From assembly GCF_000526775.1 (NCBI RefSeq), contig NZ_JAGS01000001.1, positions 372,001-436,000 of the forward strand: DNA of 64,000 nucleotides. The letters are read 5' to 3'. The DNA is from Ruminococcus albus AD2013. GTDB lineage: Bacteria; Bacillota; Clostridia; Oscillospirales; Ruminococcaceae. The notes beneath the pieces were generated by a model. The model saw nothing but the letters and a program-made list of their open reading frames with translations. It was not told the DNA's origin and did not search any database. How positions within the stretch are numbered: position 1 is the first letter of the stretch; each line of letters opens with the position of its first letter. Of the stretch, positions 52,033-61,724 are shown one piece after another. The position numbers and the translations under genes were made by a program.

Positions 52033-54141
52033 TTATTTTATTTCGGAACCGCCCCATTCAACGACTGTGAAGCCGTTTCTTTCAAATGTGGCAAACTCCT
52101 GCGGTTCGATATCCACAGCCTTTTCAAGAGGTGAATAGGTCATGAATACGCGCAGCATACTGTCGGGTGCGGGTGTGATGTTCAGCTTAGCGGAATCTGT
52201 ATATTTTTCACTCTGGAAAGAAATGAGATTATACTTGTTATGCTCCATTAAGGGCAGCCAGTATACGATAAACTCATTCATCTCATCTTCGGTCAGTCCC
52301 ATATAGCTGAGCTTTTCTTTGAGGAAACTCTCGGTATCACTGCCTGCTACGCAGAATCCCTTGGAAAAATCAAATTCTGTACGGCAGTTTACAGCGTCCC
52401 AGAACAGATATCTGTGATGAGTTCCGTCAGCCTTGTTCACAAGTGATCCGTCAGGCTTTGCGACTACATCCCAGCCGTTGTTGTACTTAGGATAGGTAGT
52501 GGCAAGATCAGCTTCGGTCAGCTCGACCTCAACATGGACGTCTGTCTCCTTTTCGGGATAGAGGTAAATAACCGGTTTAGCAACTATAGCATATGAATTA
52601 TAAATTTTGATCTGTTTATCACCCGATTCATTCACGATCTGTACCCAGCCGTAATGTCCCTTATAATTTGTATATGCCCAGTTATTGTTATTTTTCATAT
52701 CACCGAGTTCCTGAAGGTAAGTTTTTTGTGGGATAGTTGTAACTTTACCGTAGCTTGTATCGGGTCCGAGATACAAAGTGATCTCATCGGCGATAACATA
52801 CAGATCTGCACCATATCTGAGATTTCTTTCAGGTTTGACAGAGAAATCATTGCTACAGGTCACAGCATTTTTGATAGCGTTTGCAGTATCCCATTTGCCG
52901 TTTACTCTTGCTGCGATAGCTACTTTATAAGTCATGCCGGGTGTGAGATTCTTGGGAGAAGTGTAAACAGTGTTGGTTATATTCTGTGCCTGAACTCTCC
53001 ACTTGCCTGCGAGATATACAGCGATTCCGTACCTGTCAGCACCTTCCACCTCATCCCATTTGAACCTTACCTGGTGATATTTTTCACTGTATTCTACTTT
53101 GATGTTTGTGGGATAGGTTTCTTCTTCGATAGGTAAGCGCTTGTAGATGTTCTTACCGCTGTTTTCAATCTCTGCAAAATCACTGTCACCGCTTATAACA
53201 GTTGTGGGATCATTTGTGTTTATCCAGCCTTCACCGTTAGGAAGCTTTGCATCAGCTTTTATGTTCTTGAAATTTTCACCTAGAGAAATGGTTTTTAGCT
53301 CGGTACAATTATCGAACATCCTGCGGATATATGTGATATTGCTTGTGTCAAAGCCGCTTAGATCGATCGATGTCAAACTTGAACAGTTTTCAAACAGGGA
53401 TTCTAAATCACTAATATTTTTTGTATCAAAACTGCTTACATCAAGTGAGGTCAAGCCTGAACAACCGTAAAACATTCTGTAAATATATTTAACATTCCTT
53501 GTATCAAAGTTGCTCAGGTCAAGAGTTGTCAGGCTGGTACATTCTTTGAACATGTTATCCATATATCTGACGTTACTTGTAATAAAACTGCTTATATCAA
53601 GTGAGGTCAAGCTAGAACAACCGCAGAACACCCCGCTCATATCTGTAACTTTTCTTGTATAAAAACTGCTCAGGTCAAGCGAAGTCAGGCTGTTACAGTT
53701 GTAGAACATGCTATCCATATTTTTAACATTGCCTGTGTTAAAATTGCTAAGATCAATAGTTTTCAAGCTTCTACAGTAAAAAAACATGCAAGACATATCT
53801 GTAACATTGCTGGTATCCGCATTTGAAAGATCCATAGAAGTACATTCACTAAAGCGATTAAACAGCGCACTGCTATTTTCAGGAAAAACTGTTCCCTTTT
53901 CAGCGACAATGGATGTGACTAAATACCAGTATTCTTTGCTAAATTCATTTAATGTATCACGATCTACCATTCCTCTTAGCGTCAGAACGCCTGTCGCTTC
54001 ATCAAAAGAATAACACTCTGCTTCGACAACAGCTTCTGCTTGTGCTGTGATAGTCTGTGTGATAACAGGCGCACCATAGCTTACAACACCTGCTGTCATA
54101 CAAAGTGACATAACTACTGCTAAAACTTTTTTCATATTCAT
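52033..54141 (-). CDS. Secreted DUF285-CBM37-SH3 surface protein (copy 1)
   Basis: 702 aa from ATG 54141 (MNMKKVLAVVMSL), GGAGG before it. Signal peptide to about residue 35. DUF285 repeats at about 85-300 (DLSSFxTxxVxxMxxMFxxC). Shared module at 344-432. SH3b-like about 440-510 (LYVIADEITLYLGPDTSYGKVTTIP...GWVQIV). C-terminal domain about 522-702 (KPVIYLYPEKETDVHVEVELTEADL...NEFIVYWLPLMEHNKYNLISFQSEKYT...GFTVVEWGG), a recurrent secreted domain of Clostridia with no function I know. The last ~200 residues are almost identical to those of the gene at 59224, in inverted orientation. Confidence 0.88.
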   Translation of the reverse strand: MNMKKVLAVVMSLCMTAGVVSYGAPVITQTITAQAEAVVEAECYSFDEATGVLTLRGMVDRDTLNEFSKEYWYLVTSIVAEKGTVFPENSSALFNRFSECTSMDLSNADTSNVTDMSCMFFYCRSLKTIDLSNFNTGNVKNMDSMFYNCNSLTSLDLSSFYTRKVTDMSGVFCGCSSLTSLDISSFITSNVRYMDNMFKECTSLTTLDLSNFDTRNVKYIYRMFYGCSGLTSLDVSSFDTKNISDLESLFENCSSLTSIDLSGFDTSNITYIRRMFDNCTELKTISLGENFKNIKADAKLPNGEGWINTNDPTTVISGDSDFAEIENSGKNIYKRLPIEEETYPTNIKVEYSEKYHQVRFKWDEVEGADRYGIAVYLAGKWRVQAQNITNTVYTSPKNLTPGMTYKVAIAARVNGKWDTANAIKNAVTCSNDFSVKPERNLRYGADLYVIADEITLYLGPDTSYGKVTTIPQKTYLQELGDMKNNNNWAYTNYKGHYGWVQIVNESGDKQIKIYNSYAIVAKPVIYLYPEKETDVHVEVELTEADLATTYPKYNNGWDVVAKPDGSLVNKADGTHHRYLFWDAVNCRTEFDFSKGFCVAGSDTESFLKEKLSYMGLTEDEMNEFIVYWLPLMEHNKYNLISFQSEKYTDSAKLNITPAPDSMLRVFMTYSPLEKAVDIEPQEFATFERNGFTVVEWGGSEIK

Positions 54142-54199
54142 TGATTTGTCCTCCCGAATTCTAGTGCCCAAAATGGCAATAGATCAATATTACAAAAAT

Positions 54200-54294
54200 A
54201 TGATAGCACAGATAATTATTCATGTCAATAACTTCGATATATTTTCTTGATCAATTGTTGCTTATCCATAATAGATAAACATATTAATGTATAT
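54200..54294 (-). promoter_or_regulatory. Shared upstream cassette and promoter, copy 2
   Basis: On the minus strand ATATACATTAAT, then AATTGATCAAGAAAATAT, TTGACA (54228-54223), 17 bp, TATCAT (54205-54200). After it comes a leader (AATATTGAT...ATTGCCAT) also found before the gene at 25935. Confidence 0.75.
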
Positions 54295-54518
54295 TCTTCA
54301 CAGCAGTGAGTTTATATTTGAGCGACTGTTACCGATGTGACACTTTACAATTTATGTCTTTCCTACGGGTGCTGTGTGGATACATAAGATATATCTGATA
54401 AAGTATGTCAGTAACGTTACTGCATATCGAGCAGGTCTAAAAAACCGTTCTGTTGACTTTTATCATGTCGTCTGATATAATAAATGTCAGTGAATTTTGT
54501 ATAACAGGAGATGACATT

Positions 54519-55757
54519 TTGAAGAAACTATCTGCATATTGGCGAGTGCTGATCATTCTGTTGATATGCTCTGCAGTAATGGGGCTCGCTTGGTTCTTTC
54601 CAAACCTGTGCGACAGATACACGGACAGTATTTTCTATAATATTTGCAACGGTGTGAGCCGCGCTACGGGGCTTGTTCCGTTTGCGATAGGCGAGATAAT
54701 TATGTATATCGGCATCGCAGGGACGGTATTGGCAGTGATATTTCTGCTGCTACTTATTTTCTTACGTAAAAAAGATAGGTACCGCAGGTTCTGTGCAGTG
54801 TATTTCAAAACGCTGCTGATGGCGATCGTCTGTACGGTATTTATCTATATGCCGACCTGGTACATACCCTTCTGCGGGACGGTTCTCGGAAAGGGTGAAA
54901 CAGACGCCCGAACAGAATTCAATCCTGATGAGATCGAAAAGCTTGTAAGATATTCGGTAGACGGGATCAATTCTGCCGCTGATGAAATAGAGATATTCTC
55001 CGATGGTACAGTGATTTTCCCGACTGAGGAAGATACTCGGTACCTTATCGCAGATGCCATGCGGTCGATGGGAGAAGAATTTCCCCGCTTGAATGGTTAC
55101 TATCCGCCTGTGAAAACCGCGCTCTGTTCGGATATACTTGACCGAATGGGTATAGGAGGGTACAACTATCCGTTTACGATGGAACCTACCCGCAGTAAAT
55201 ATCAGTCACCGCTCGACCGCATCGTTATCGATGCACATGAACTTGCACACCACAAGGGCTATTTCCTTGAAAACGAGGCTGAAATGCTGAGCATAGTCGC
55301 ACTTACCCAAAGCCCGGATCCTTATCTGCGTATTGCAGGTTTCGATGCACTTTATTGGTGGATATGTGACAGCTATTATGAGAATATCGACGTGGAAATG
55401 AGGAAAGAGTTTGACAGCATGATTGAAAGCGGCGAGCTTGACGTTCATCTTCCAACTGAGTCAATTGAGGAATCTGAGCGAGCGGAAGAAGCTATGCATT
55501 TTCTGTACGATAAGTATTATAAGAACGAACCGCAGATCAGTGAACGGGCACAGATGATATTTGATGCATCGAACGATATCGAAAATGAGATATTCGATGA
55601 GGATGAGCACATCATCGACGAAATGCCCGCAGTAAACGATGCTATAACTGCAACTGCCGACGTGGGCTGGGATATACAGGAGGATATCCTGGAAGAAAAT
55701 TGCTATGACGGTGCTGTGCTGCTGCTTTTGCAGTACTATGACGGTAAACTGTACTGA
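54519..55757 (+). CDS. DUF3810 membrane protein with HExxH metalloprotease motif
   Basis: 412 aa from TTG 54519, with AGGAG 8 bases upstream; earlier frame positions lack a site. Two or three N-terminal membrane segments (YWRVLIILLICSAVMGLAWFF; FAIGEIIMYIGIAGTVLAVIFLLLLIFL; TLLMAIVCTVFIYMPTWYI). Then an outer part with HELAHHKGYFLENEAEMLS (H240, E241, H244 and a downstream Glu), the zincin motif of DUF3810 proteins. A membrane-bound zinc peptidase is likely; substrate unknown. The acidic tail (about 330-400) is unusual. Confidence 0.85.
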   Translation: MKKLSAYWRVLIILLICSAVMGLAWFFPNLCDRYTDSIFYNICNGVSRATGLVPFAIGEIIMYIGIAGTVLAVIFLLLLIFLRKKDRYRRFCAVYFKTLLMAIVCTVFIYMPTWYIPFCGTVLGKGETDARTEFNPDEIEKLVRYSVDGINSAADEIEIFSDGTVIFPTEEDTRYLIADAMRSMGEEFPRLNGYYPPVKTALCSDILDRMGIGGYNYPFTMEPTRSKYQSPLDRIVIDAHELAHHKGYFLENEAEMLSIVALTQSPDPYLRIAGFDALYWWICDSYYENIDVEMRKEFDSMIESGELDVHLPTESIEESERAEEAMHFLYDKYYKNEPQISERAQMIFDASNDIENEIFDEDEHIIDEMPAVNDAITATADVGWDIQEDILEENCYDGAVLLLLQYYDGKLY

Positions 55758-56142
55758 AAGTAAGAATAACCGAGTTTTTCGTATCATATGTCTCAAAAAC
55801 ATGGAAGTATTTCTGTGCCAGCGGGATAACCGGATCTTCTTATGTCGATCAAGCTCAAGAGTGCTGATATCGAGTGCAATGACATGATAAGGTCTGAAGG
55901 TAAAGTTCTGAAAAATAAAGGCGAAGAAGACTTGGAACCTGCCGGTGATGTTGCTTTGGTACGGGTTTGATACTTTCAGCAGCCCGGAATAATGTATTCG
56001 CATACATAAGGTTTGTCAATGATATTTCACGTATTAGTATACAAAAATAAAGTGCGATAATTGTGTGCTTTTGTAATAGGAAAATATAATAATATATGTT
56101 ATAATTAAATATTATATGATTATATTTCAGGGGGCAATTATC
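55758..56142. other. Gap between DUF3810 and LRR genes
   Basis: A minus-strand frame crosses much of it but has no ribosome site and no recognised motif. No terminator hairpin stands out. The AT-rich 56040-56115 probably holds the LRR promoter. Confidence 0.3.
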
Positions 56143-58188
56143 ATGAATAAACGTTTAATAAGCGGACTGGCTGCATTGGCTGTTGTAATTTCGGGTGCGT
56201 GGACGCTGCCTGCGGGGACTTTTGAAGGCTTTTCTCTGAGGGCTAACGCGGAATCCTCCGGAAAGTATGCGGATTTCTCTTATTTTGTACATGACGACGA
56301 CTGTATAGAGATTCTCCAGTACTATGGTACTGCCGAAAAAGTTACTGTTCCTTCTGAAATCGACGGAAAAGCTGTTACAAGCATTGGCTCATATGCTTTC
56401 TATTCGTGCCCCGGACTTAAAAGCGTAATTATCTCCGACGGCGTGACACGCATCGGCGATTTCGCTTTCTATGAAAGCGAAGTTGAAAGCGTAACTATCC
56501 CGAATACAGTAGAAAGCATCGACAAATACGCTTTCTACAAATGCACAGGCATTAAAAGCATTACCATCCCCGGCAACAAAACGCACATCGGCAACAATGC
56601 TTTCCGAGACTGCCAAAACCTTGAAAAGGTAATTCTCTCGGACGGTGTGTCGTATATCGGCAGATATGCTTTCAGCGGCTGCTATGCTCTTTCAGGCATA
56701 AATTTACCGGATAATATCACAAGCATTAGCGCGGGTACTTTCAACAGATGCTACGATCTCGAAAATGTAACTATACCTGACAGCGTTACAAGCATCGATG
56801 ATTATGCTTTCTGCTGTTGCACAAGCTTTGATGACATTACTATCCCGGAAAGCGTAACAAGCATTGGCAAACGTGCTTTTTCCGAGTGTTCAAATATTAA
56901 AAGCTTTACTATTCCTGACAGCGTTACAAGCTTTGGCGATGCTGTTTTTTACGGCTGCACAAGCCTTACAGACGTAAAACTCCCTGACGGCTTGACAAAA
57001 CTTGGAAATTATATGTTCGGCGACTGCAAAAGCCTTGAAAGCTATACTATACCTGACGGCATTACAAGCATCGGCGAAAACGCCTTTGAAAGATGCCATA
57101 ACCTTAAAAGCATTACTATACCGGATACTGTTACAAGTATTGGTGATTCTGCTTTTCAAAGCTGCACAAGCCTTGCAGACATAAAGCTGCCGAAGGGCAT
57201 TACAAGAATTGGCACTTCAGAGTTCTGTGGCTGTTCAAGCCTTGCCGGGTTTACTATCCCTGACAGCGTTACCAGCATCGGCTCCTGCGCTTTCGAGGAC
57301 TGCACAAGCCTTACAGGTATTACTGTCCCTGACAGCGTTACAAGTATTGGCGGTTATGTTTTCAGCGGCTGCACAAGCCTTACAGACGTAAAGCTGCCGA
57401 AGGGTATTACAAGCATTTATTATTCAGAGTTCGAAGGCTGTTCAAGCCTTGCAAGCATCACTATACCTGACAGCGTTACTAACATCGGCGACTATGCTTT
57501 TGCCGACTGTTCGAGCCTTACAGACATTACTATCCCGGAGAGCATTACAAGCATTGGTTATTCAGCGTTCAATGACTGTTCAAGCCTTACAGATATTACC
57601 ATTCCAAACAGTGTGACATTCATCGGCAAATGGGCTTTCAGCGGCTGCACAAGCCTTACAGACATTACTATACCGGAAAGCGTTACAGACATCGGAGATT
57701 CGGCTTTCATTAACTGCTCAAACCTTACAGGCATTTCTGTACCGAAAAGCGTTATGACCATTGGCAAAAATGCTTTTGGGTATCATTATGAATATAATAA
57801 TTATTATGGTAGTGTATATAAAAAGGTTGACGGCTTTACAATAAAGGGCTATAAAGGCACTTCCGCCGAAAAGTATGCGCTTGACAACGGCTTTAAGTTC
57901 ACAGCCCTTGACAGACCCGCCAACAGATATCCCGTTGTGAAGTCAGAGGTTCGTGGTAGACAGTTCAGGTTGAAGTGGACTGCTGCTGCGGATGCGGAAA
58001 AGTACGGTATAGCCGTATATCAGGCTGGCAAATGGCGCGTAAAGGTTCAGGTCAATGGAAATGTTACAAGCTACACATCGCCCAAGGTAGAAACAGGCAC
58101 TTATAAAATGGTAGTCTGCGCCAAGGTAAACGGCGAATGGGATACGGGAAGTATAAACAAGAGAGCTTTCAATGTTACAATAGAATGA
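56143..58188 (+). CDS. Secreted BspA-type LRR_5 protein with C-terminal CBM37-like module
   Basis: 681 aa from ATG 56143, AGGGGG upstream. Signal peptide (LISGLAALAVVISGAWTLPAG...NAES). Residues about 45-565 are some twenty LRR_5 repeats (ITIPDSVTSIGxxAFxxCxSLTD). The shared module is at about 596-681 (RQFRLKWTAAADAEKYGIAVYQAGKWRVK...AKVNGEWDTG). BspA-type repeats act in adhesion or polysaccharide binding; here a surface role is inferred. A primase-tail remnant starts immediately after the stop. Confidence 0.88.
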   Translation: MNKRLISGLAALAVVISGAWTLPAGTFEGFSLRANAESSGKYADFSYFVHDDDCIEILQYYGTAEKVTVPSEIDGKAVTSIGSYAFYSCPGLKSVIISDGVTRIGDFAFYESEVESVTIPNTVESIDKYAFYKCTGIKSITIPGNKTHIGNNAFRDCQNLEKVILSDGVSYIGRYAFSGCYALSGINLPDNITSISAGTFNRCYDLENVTIPDSVTSIDDYAFCCCTSFDDITIPESVTSIGKRAFSECSNIKSFTIPDSVTSFGDAVFYGCTSLTDVKLPDGLTKLGNYMFGDCKSLESYTIPDGITSIGENAFERCHNLKSITIPDTVTSIGDSAFQSCTSLADIKLPKGITRIGTSEFCGCSSLAGFTIPDSVTSIGSCAFEDCTSLTGITVPDSVTSIGGYVFSGCTSLTDVKLPKGITSIYYSEFEGCSSLASITIPDSVTNIGDYAFADCSSLTDITIPESITSIGYSAFNDCSSLTDITIPNSVTFIGKWAFSGCTSLTDITIPESVTDIGDSAFINCSNLTGISVPKSVMTIGKNAFGYHYEYNNYYGSVYKKVDGFTIKGYKGTSAEKYALDNGFKFTALDRPANRYPVVKSEVRGRQFRLKWTAAADAEKYGIAVYQAGKWRVKVQVNGNVTSYTSPKVETGTYKMVVCAKVNGEWDTGSINKRAFNVTIE

Positions 58189-58189
58189 C

Positions 58190-58315
58190 CTGAACTATAT
58201 CAGGATAATAGTGGAACACAGCACCGGAAGCAAGCCAAAAACGAGAATACAAGTCAATCCCACCACTAAATTGACAAAATTGACAAAAGTTGACACGAAA
58301 ATGTCAACTTTATAA
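58190..58315 (+). pseudogene. 3' end of a DUF3987/primase-like gene (second copy)
   Basis: An open frame reads LNYIRIIVEHSTGSKPKTRIQVNPTT, then TKLTKLTKVDTKMSTL and TAA. LNYIR(I/T)I and the VNP/INP end match the tail at 9856-10008. The last third is made of the array words themselves (TTGACAAAA). No upstream part exists; the frame begins one base after the LRR stop codon. Confidence 0.6.
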
Positions 58316-58595
58316 CCCCAGAAAAATAGGACTTTCAGAGGTAAAAACATGAAAGTTGACAAAATTGACAGGGTAGTAAGGATACTTTAAAAAGTAAATT
58401 TACCATATATTGGAAATCACCTGCTATTTTTTCATTTTTCCCCTTACCTTGTCAACATTGTCAATTTTCTCAAAAACAAGGCTTAAACGCCGTAAAATAG
58501 GGCTTTTAATAGTTGACAAAACAGTGTCAATTTGTGTCAACTTTGTCAACTTTTGTATTAGCGTGCTAAAGTGAAAGGGGTCTATCCATGAAAAA
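58271..58595. repeat. Short-word array D (TTGACA / TGTCAA)
   Basis: Twelve copies of TTGACA, six in each orientation, in 285 bp. They surround a core ACTTTAAAAAGTAAATTTAC, CATATATTGG (58384-58413) and CGCCGTAAAATAGGG (58489-58503) and end with TAGCGTGCTAAAGTGAAA and TCTATCCATGAAAAAAATAC. Core and end match array B. Confidence 0.85.
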
Positions 58596-58598
58596 AAT

Positions 58599-58637
58599 AC
58601 TCTCCGACCGTTTTTACCCCGATCGGAGAGTTTTTAG
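58599..58637 (+). terminator. Terminator of array D
   Basis: ACTCTCCGA / TCGGAGAGT followed by TTTTAGTTT. Confidence 0.75.
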
Positions 58638-58744
58638 TTTCAGCTTGATTATATAACCGCATACATGACGGCTGCTGCCGGTGTGCCATGTGTATCGCTC
58701 TCTTTTCTTACAGAATTAAAAAATGTAAGACTTTCTGTCATAAT

Positions 58745-58930
58745 TATAATTCTGTATATTGAAAAAGTCAAGTACTTCGGGTAAAATAATATCAACAAAG
58801 GCGACAGCCTTGACAGCGGAACAGGAAAACAACATTTATGAATTGTTCGCAGATTATATCCGACCCAAGGAATCCATAGGCATTAATCTTACCTGCGATA
58901 AATGTTATCAGCAAAGCTGTGACAGTCACA
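58745..58930 (+). pseudogene. Frameshifted fragment of DUF4869-type ATPase
   Basis: GGCGACAGC...GACAGCGGAACAGGAAAA codes a broken GDSGTGK loop; in the next frame YELFADYIRPKESIGINLTCDK matches YEMIADYTRLKEASGVNVTCDK of the protein at 32507. About 60 codons remain. Confidence 0.65.
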
Positions 58931-58969
58931 GTAAAGTGATAGTTCTATCGGAAAATAATTTTACAAACA

Positions 58970-59014
58970 AAAACGGATAGACGGTCTGCAATCAGACGGA
59001 TATTCGTTTTTTTG
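58970..59014 (+). terminator. Terminator-like hairpin
   Basis: AAAACGGATA...GTCTG / CAGAC...TATTCGTTTT with T-run; a relative of the terminators at 27882 and 51745. Confidence 0.65.
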
Positions 59015-59068
59015 CGCAATGATTCTCAAGGAATTGTTATCAGTCCATACTTTCACTTGCTGTAAAAA

Positions 59069-59163
59069 ATATACATTAATAATAATTTCTCTTATTGATA
59101 ATTGACGAATGATTAAGTAAATATGTCAAAAATATTGACAATACCATTCAAGCGTGTTATAAT
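59069..59163 (+). promoter_or_regulatory. Shared upstream cassette and promoter, copy 3
   Basis: ATATACATTAAT, CGAATGATTAAGTAAATATG, TTGACA (59135), 17 bp, TATAAT (59158). Confidence 0.78.
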
Positions 59164-59223
59164 CATTCTGTATTTAATAGATATATTATCATATCCAATA
59201 TTATTGAATGGGAGGTCAAATTT

Positions 59224-61251
59224 ATGAAGATGAAAAAAATTTTAGCAGTAATAATGTCGCTTTGTATGACAGCGGGTGTTGTCAGCTATGGTACACCTGT
59301 TATCTCACAGGGAATTATTGCACAGGCTTCCGCTGCTGATGCTTGTTTTTCTTTTGATGAATATTCAGGTGTTCTTTTTCTCAGGGGCGAGATCGATGGT
59401 GATACAATAAGAGATTTTTGCTATAAGCAGTACGTAAAAACCATCATAGCCACAGAAAGTACGGTTTTACCCGAAGACAGCAGTCTGTTGTTTAGTGATT
59501 ATAGTAATTGTACTACTATCGATATTTCAGAAGCGGACACGAGTAAAGTTAAGATCATGGATCTTATGTTTCGTGACTGTCAAAAATTGACCACTATTAA
59601 TTTAAGTGGATTAAATACAAGTAATGTTACAAATATGGCAGGAATGTTCGCTAACTGTTATAACCTGCCATCACTTGATCTAAGCGCATTCGATACAAGT
59701 AATGTTACCAATATGAGCAGTTTGTTCGATAACTGTACCAGTCTTAAATCGCTCAATGTAAGCGGATTTGACACAAGAAATGTTATGGCATTCAGTTATA
59801 TGTTCGAGGGCTGTTTCAACTTGACCCAACTTGACCTGAGCAGTTTTAACACAAGCAAAGCAACATATATGGGCGGTATGTTTTATCGCTGCTCCGGTCT
59901 GAAATCCCTTGATCTGAGCAGTTTTGATATGGGCAGAGTAACTGATAAAGTCGGTATGTTCAATGGATGTACCAGCCTTAATTCTCTTACTCTTGGTGAA
60001 ACATTTACTAATACTGAAAAAACATATCTTATAAAAGGCGACGGCTGGGTAAACACTAATGATCCCGAAACTGTTATAAGTGGCAATGGAGAATTTGCCA
60101 TTATCGAAAACAGCGGCAAAAATACTTACAAGCGCTTACCTATCGAAGAAGAAACAAAGCCCACCTATCCCACAAACATCAAGGTAGAATACAGCGAAAA
60201 ATATCGCCAGGTTAGATTCACATGGGATAAAGTGGAAGGTGCTGACAGGTACGGAATCGCTGTATATCTCGCAGGCAAGTGGAGAGTTCAGGCGCAGAAT
60301 ATAACCGATACAGTTTACACTTCTCCCAAAAATCTTACCACAGGCATGACATATAAGGTAGCTATCGCCGCAAGAGTTAACGGAAAATGGGACACTGCAA
60401 ACGCAATAAAAAATGCTGTAACTGTTACCATAGGCGGCAATAATTCATATGTCAAGCCTGACAAAGAGACCATATATGGTGCGAGATTATATGTTATTGC
60501 CAATGAGATCACTTTGTATCGCGGACCTGATACAAGCTATGGTAAAGTTACAAAGATCCCCGCACAAACTATGCTTACGGAACTCGGCGTTATGAATAAT
60601 AGCAATAACTGGGTATTTACAGAATATAAGGGACAGTATGGCTGGGTGCAGCTTGTGAATGATTATGGAAAAAAGCAGATCAGCGTTTTCTTCCCTTCGG
60701 TAGACAAGCCTGTTATCTATCTCTATCCAGAAAAGGAGACAGACGTCCATGTTGAGGTCGAACTGACGGAAGCTGATCTTGCCACTACCTATCCTAAGTA
60801 TAACAACGGCTGGGATGTAATAGCTAAACCTGACGGATCACTTGTGAACAAGGCTGACGGAACTCATCACAGATACCTGTTCTGGGACGCTGTAAACTGC
60901 CGTACAGAATTTGATTTTTCCAAGGGATTCTGTGTAGCAGGCAGTGATACCGAAAGTTTCCTCAAAGAAAAGCTCAGCTATATGGGACTGACCGAAGATG
61001 AGATGAACGAGTTTATCGTATACTGGCTGCCTAAAATGGAGCATAACAAGTATAATCTCATTTCTTTCCAGAGTGAAAAATATACAGATTCCGCTAAGCT
61101 GAATATCACACCCGCACCCGACAGTATGCTGCGCGTATTCATGACTTATGTACCTCTTGAAGAGGCAGTGGACACCGAACCGCAGGAACTTTCCACATTT
61201 GAAAGAAGAGGCTTTACAGTAGTTGAATGGGGCGGTTCCGAAATAAAATAA
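59224..61251 (+). CDS. Secreted DUF285-CBM37-SH3 surface protein (copy 2)
   Basis: 675 aa, GGGAGG 9 bases before ATG. Same plan as the gene at 52033: signal peptide, DUF285 repeats about 85-265, shared module 315-403, SH3b about 412-485, C-terminal KPVIYLYPEKETDVHVEVE domain 495-675. It has fewer DUF285 repeats than the other two. The 3' third is nearly identical in DNA to the inverted copy, while the repeat regions differ more, which suggests gene conversion or recent duplication. Confidence 0.88.
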   Translation: MKMKKILAVIMSLCMTAGVVSYGTPVISQGIIAQASAADACFSFDEYSGVLFLRGEIDGDTIRDFCYKQYVKTIIATESTVLPEDSSLLFSDYSNCTTIDISEADTSKVKIMDLMFRDCQKLTTINLSGLNTSNVTNMAGMFANCYNLPSLDLSAFDTSNVTNMSSLFDNCTSLKSLNVSGFDTRNVMAFSYMFEGCFNLTQLDLSSFNTSKATYMGGMFYRCSGLKSLDLSSFDMGRVTDKVGMFNGCTSLNSLTLGETFTNTEKTYLIKGDGWVNTNDPETVISGNGEFAIIENSGKNTYKRLPIEEETKPTYPTNIKVEYSEKYRQVRFTWDKVEGADRYGIAVYLAGKWRVQAQNITDTVYTSPKNLTTGMTYKVAIAARVNGKWDTANAIKNAVTVTIGGNNSYVKPDKETIYGARLYVIANEITLYRGPDTSYGKVTKIPAQTMLTELGVMNNSNNWVFTEYKGQYGWVQLVNDYGKKQISVFFPSVDKPVIYLYPEKETDVHVEVELTEADLATTYPKYNNGWDVIAKPDGSLVNKADGTHHRYLFWDAVNCRTEFDFSKGFCVAGSDTESFLKEKLSYMGLTEDEMNEFIVYWLPKMEHNKYNLISFQSEKYTDSAKLNITPAPDSMLRVFMTYVPLEEAVDTEPQELSTFERRGFTVVEWGGSEIK

Positions 61252-61273
61252 GAGTATTGACATGATGCATTTT

Positions 61274-61335
61274 TAAAGGGCTGTGTCAGCCGTGTGAGAG
61301 ATCATACTCTCTTGCGGCTGTTCACAGCCCCTGTT
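61274..61335 (+). terminator. Terminator of DUF285-SH3 gene (copy 2)
   Basis: AAAGGGCTGTGTCAGCCG... / CGGCTGTTCACAGCCCC then TGTTTT. Same two-part hairpin as 51951-52012. The 61336-61640 gap has no supported gene. Confidence 0.78.
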
Positions 61336-61647
61336 TTATATTCAGTTGTTGGTCAAGCTGAAATTGAGTATTGAGTATAAGGATATGATCAGTTACAACA
61401 AGAGGGGAGTAGTAAACTCCCGAATTACTTTAAGAAAGAGCGAAAACAATGAATTCTATCCTGAACAATACTGTTGCTAGATCATATGATGATTATCGGT
61501 GTTTCTTTATGTCGGAAATGGTGAATACCATAAAATGGAAAGTAGTTCTTCTCGCGAAACTTTTTCAGCTCAGCCATAGGGAGTTTGAAGATCCATAAAT
61601 CAAATTATAGCTATTCTGCATATTTTCAAAAAGTACGGCCGCAGCAC

Positions 61648-61676
61648 TTGACAAATCGGTTAGTTTATGCTAATAT
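61648..61676 (+). promoter_or_regulatory. Promoter of TetR-ABC operon
   Basis: TTGACA, 17 bp, TAATAT, then GAGAGGAG before the TetR start codon. A likely site of autorepression. Confidence 0.7.
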
Positions 61677-61724
61677 GATAATTGGATTATCGGTAATACA
61701 AATTTCAATGAGAGGAGAATACCT

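Noticed and set aside
55461..56003. A 180-codon minus-strand frame at the end of the DUF3810 gene
   Set aside because: Half is antisense to the DUF3810 coding sequence, there is no ribosome site, and the rest matches no family I know.
58271..58556. The many TTGACA sequences as promoter -35 boxes
   Set aside because: They occur in both orientations with 9-11 bp spacing and no -10 boxes at 17 bp. Array B has the same layout with a different word, so they are array words.
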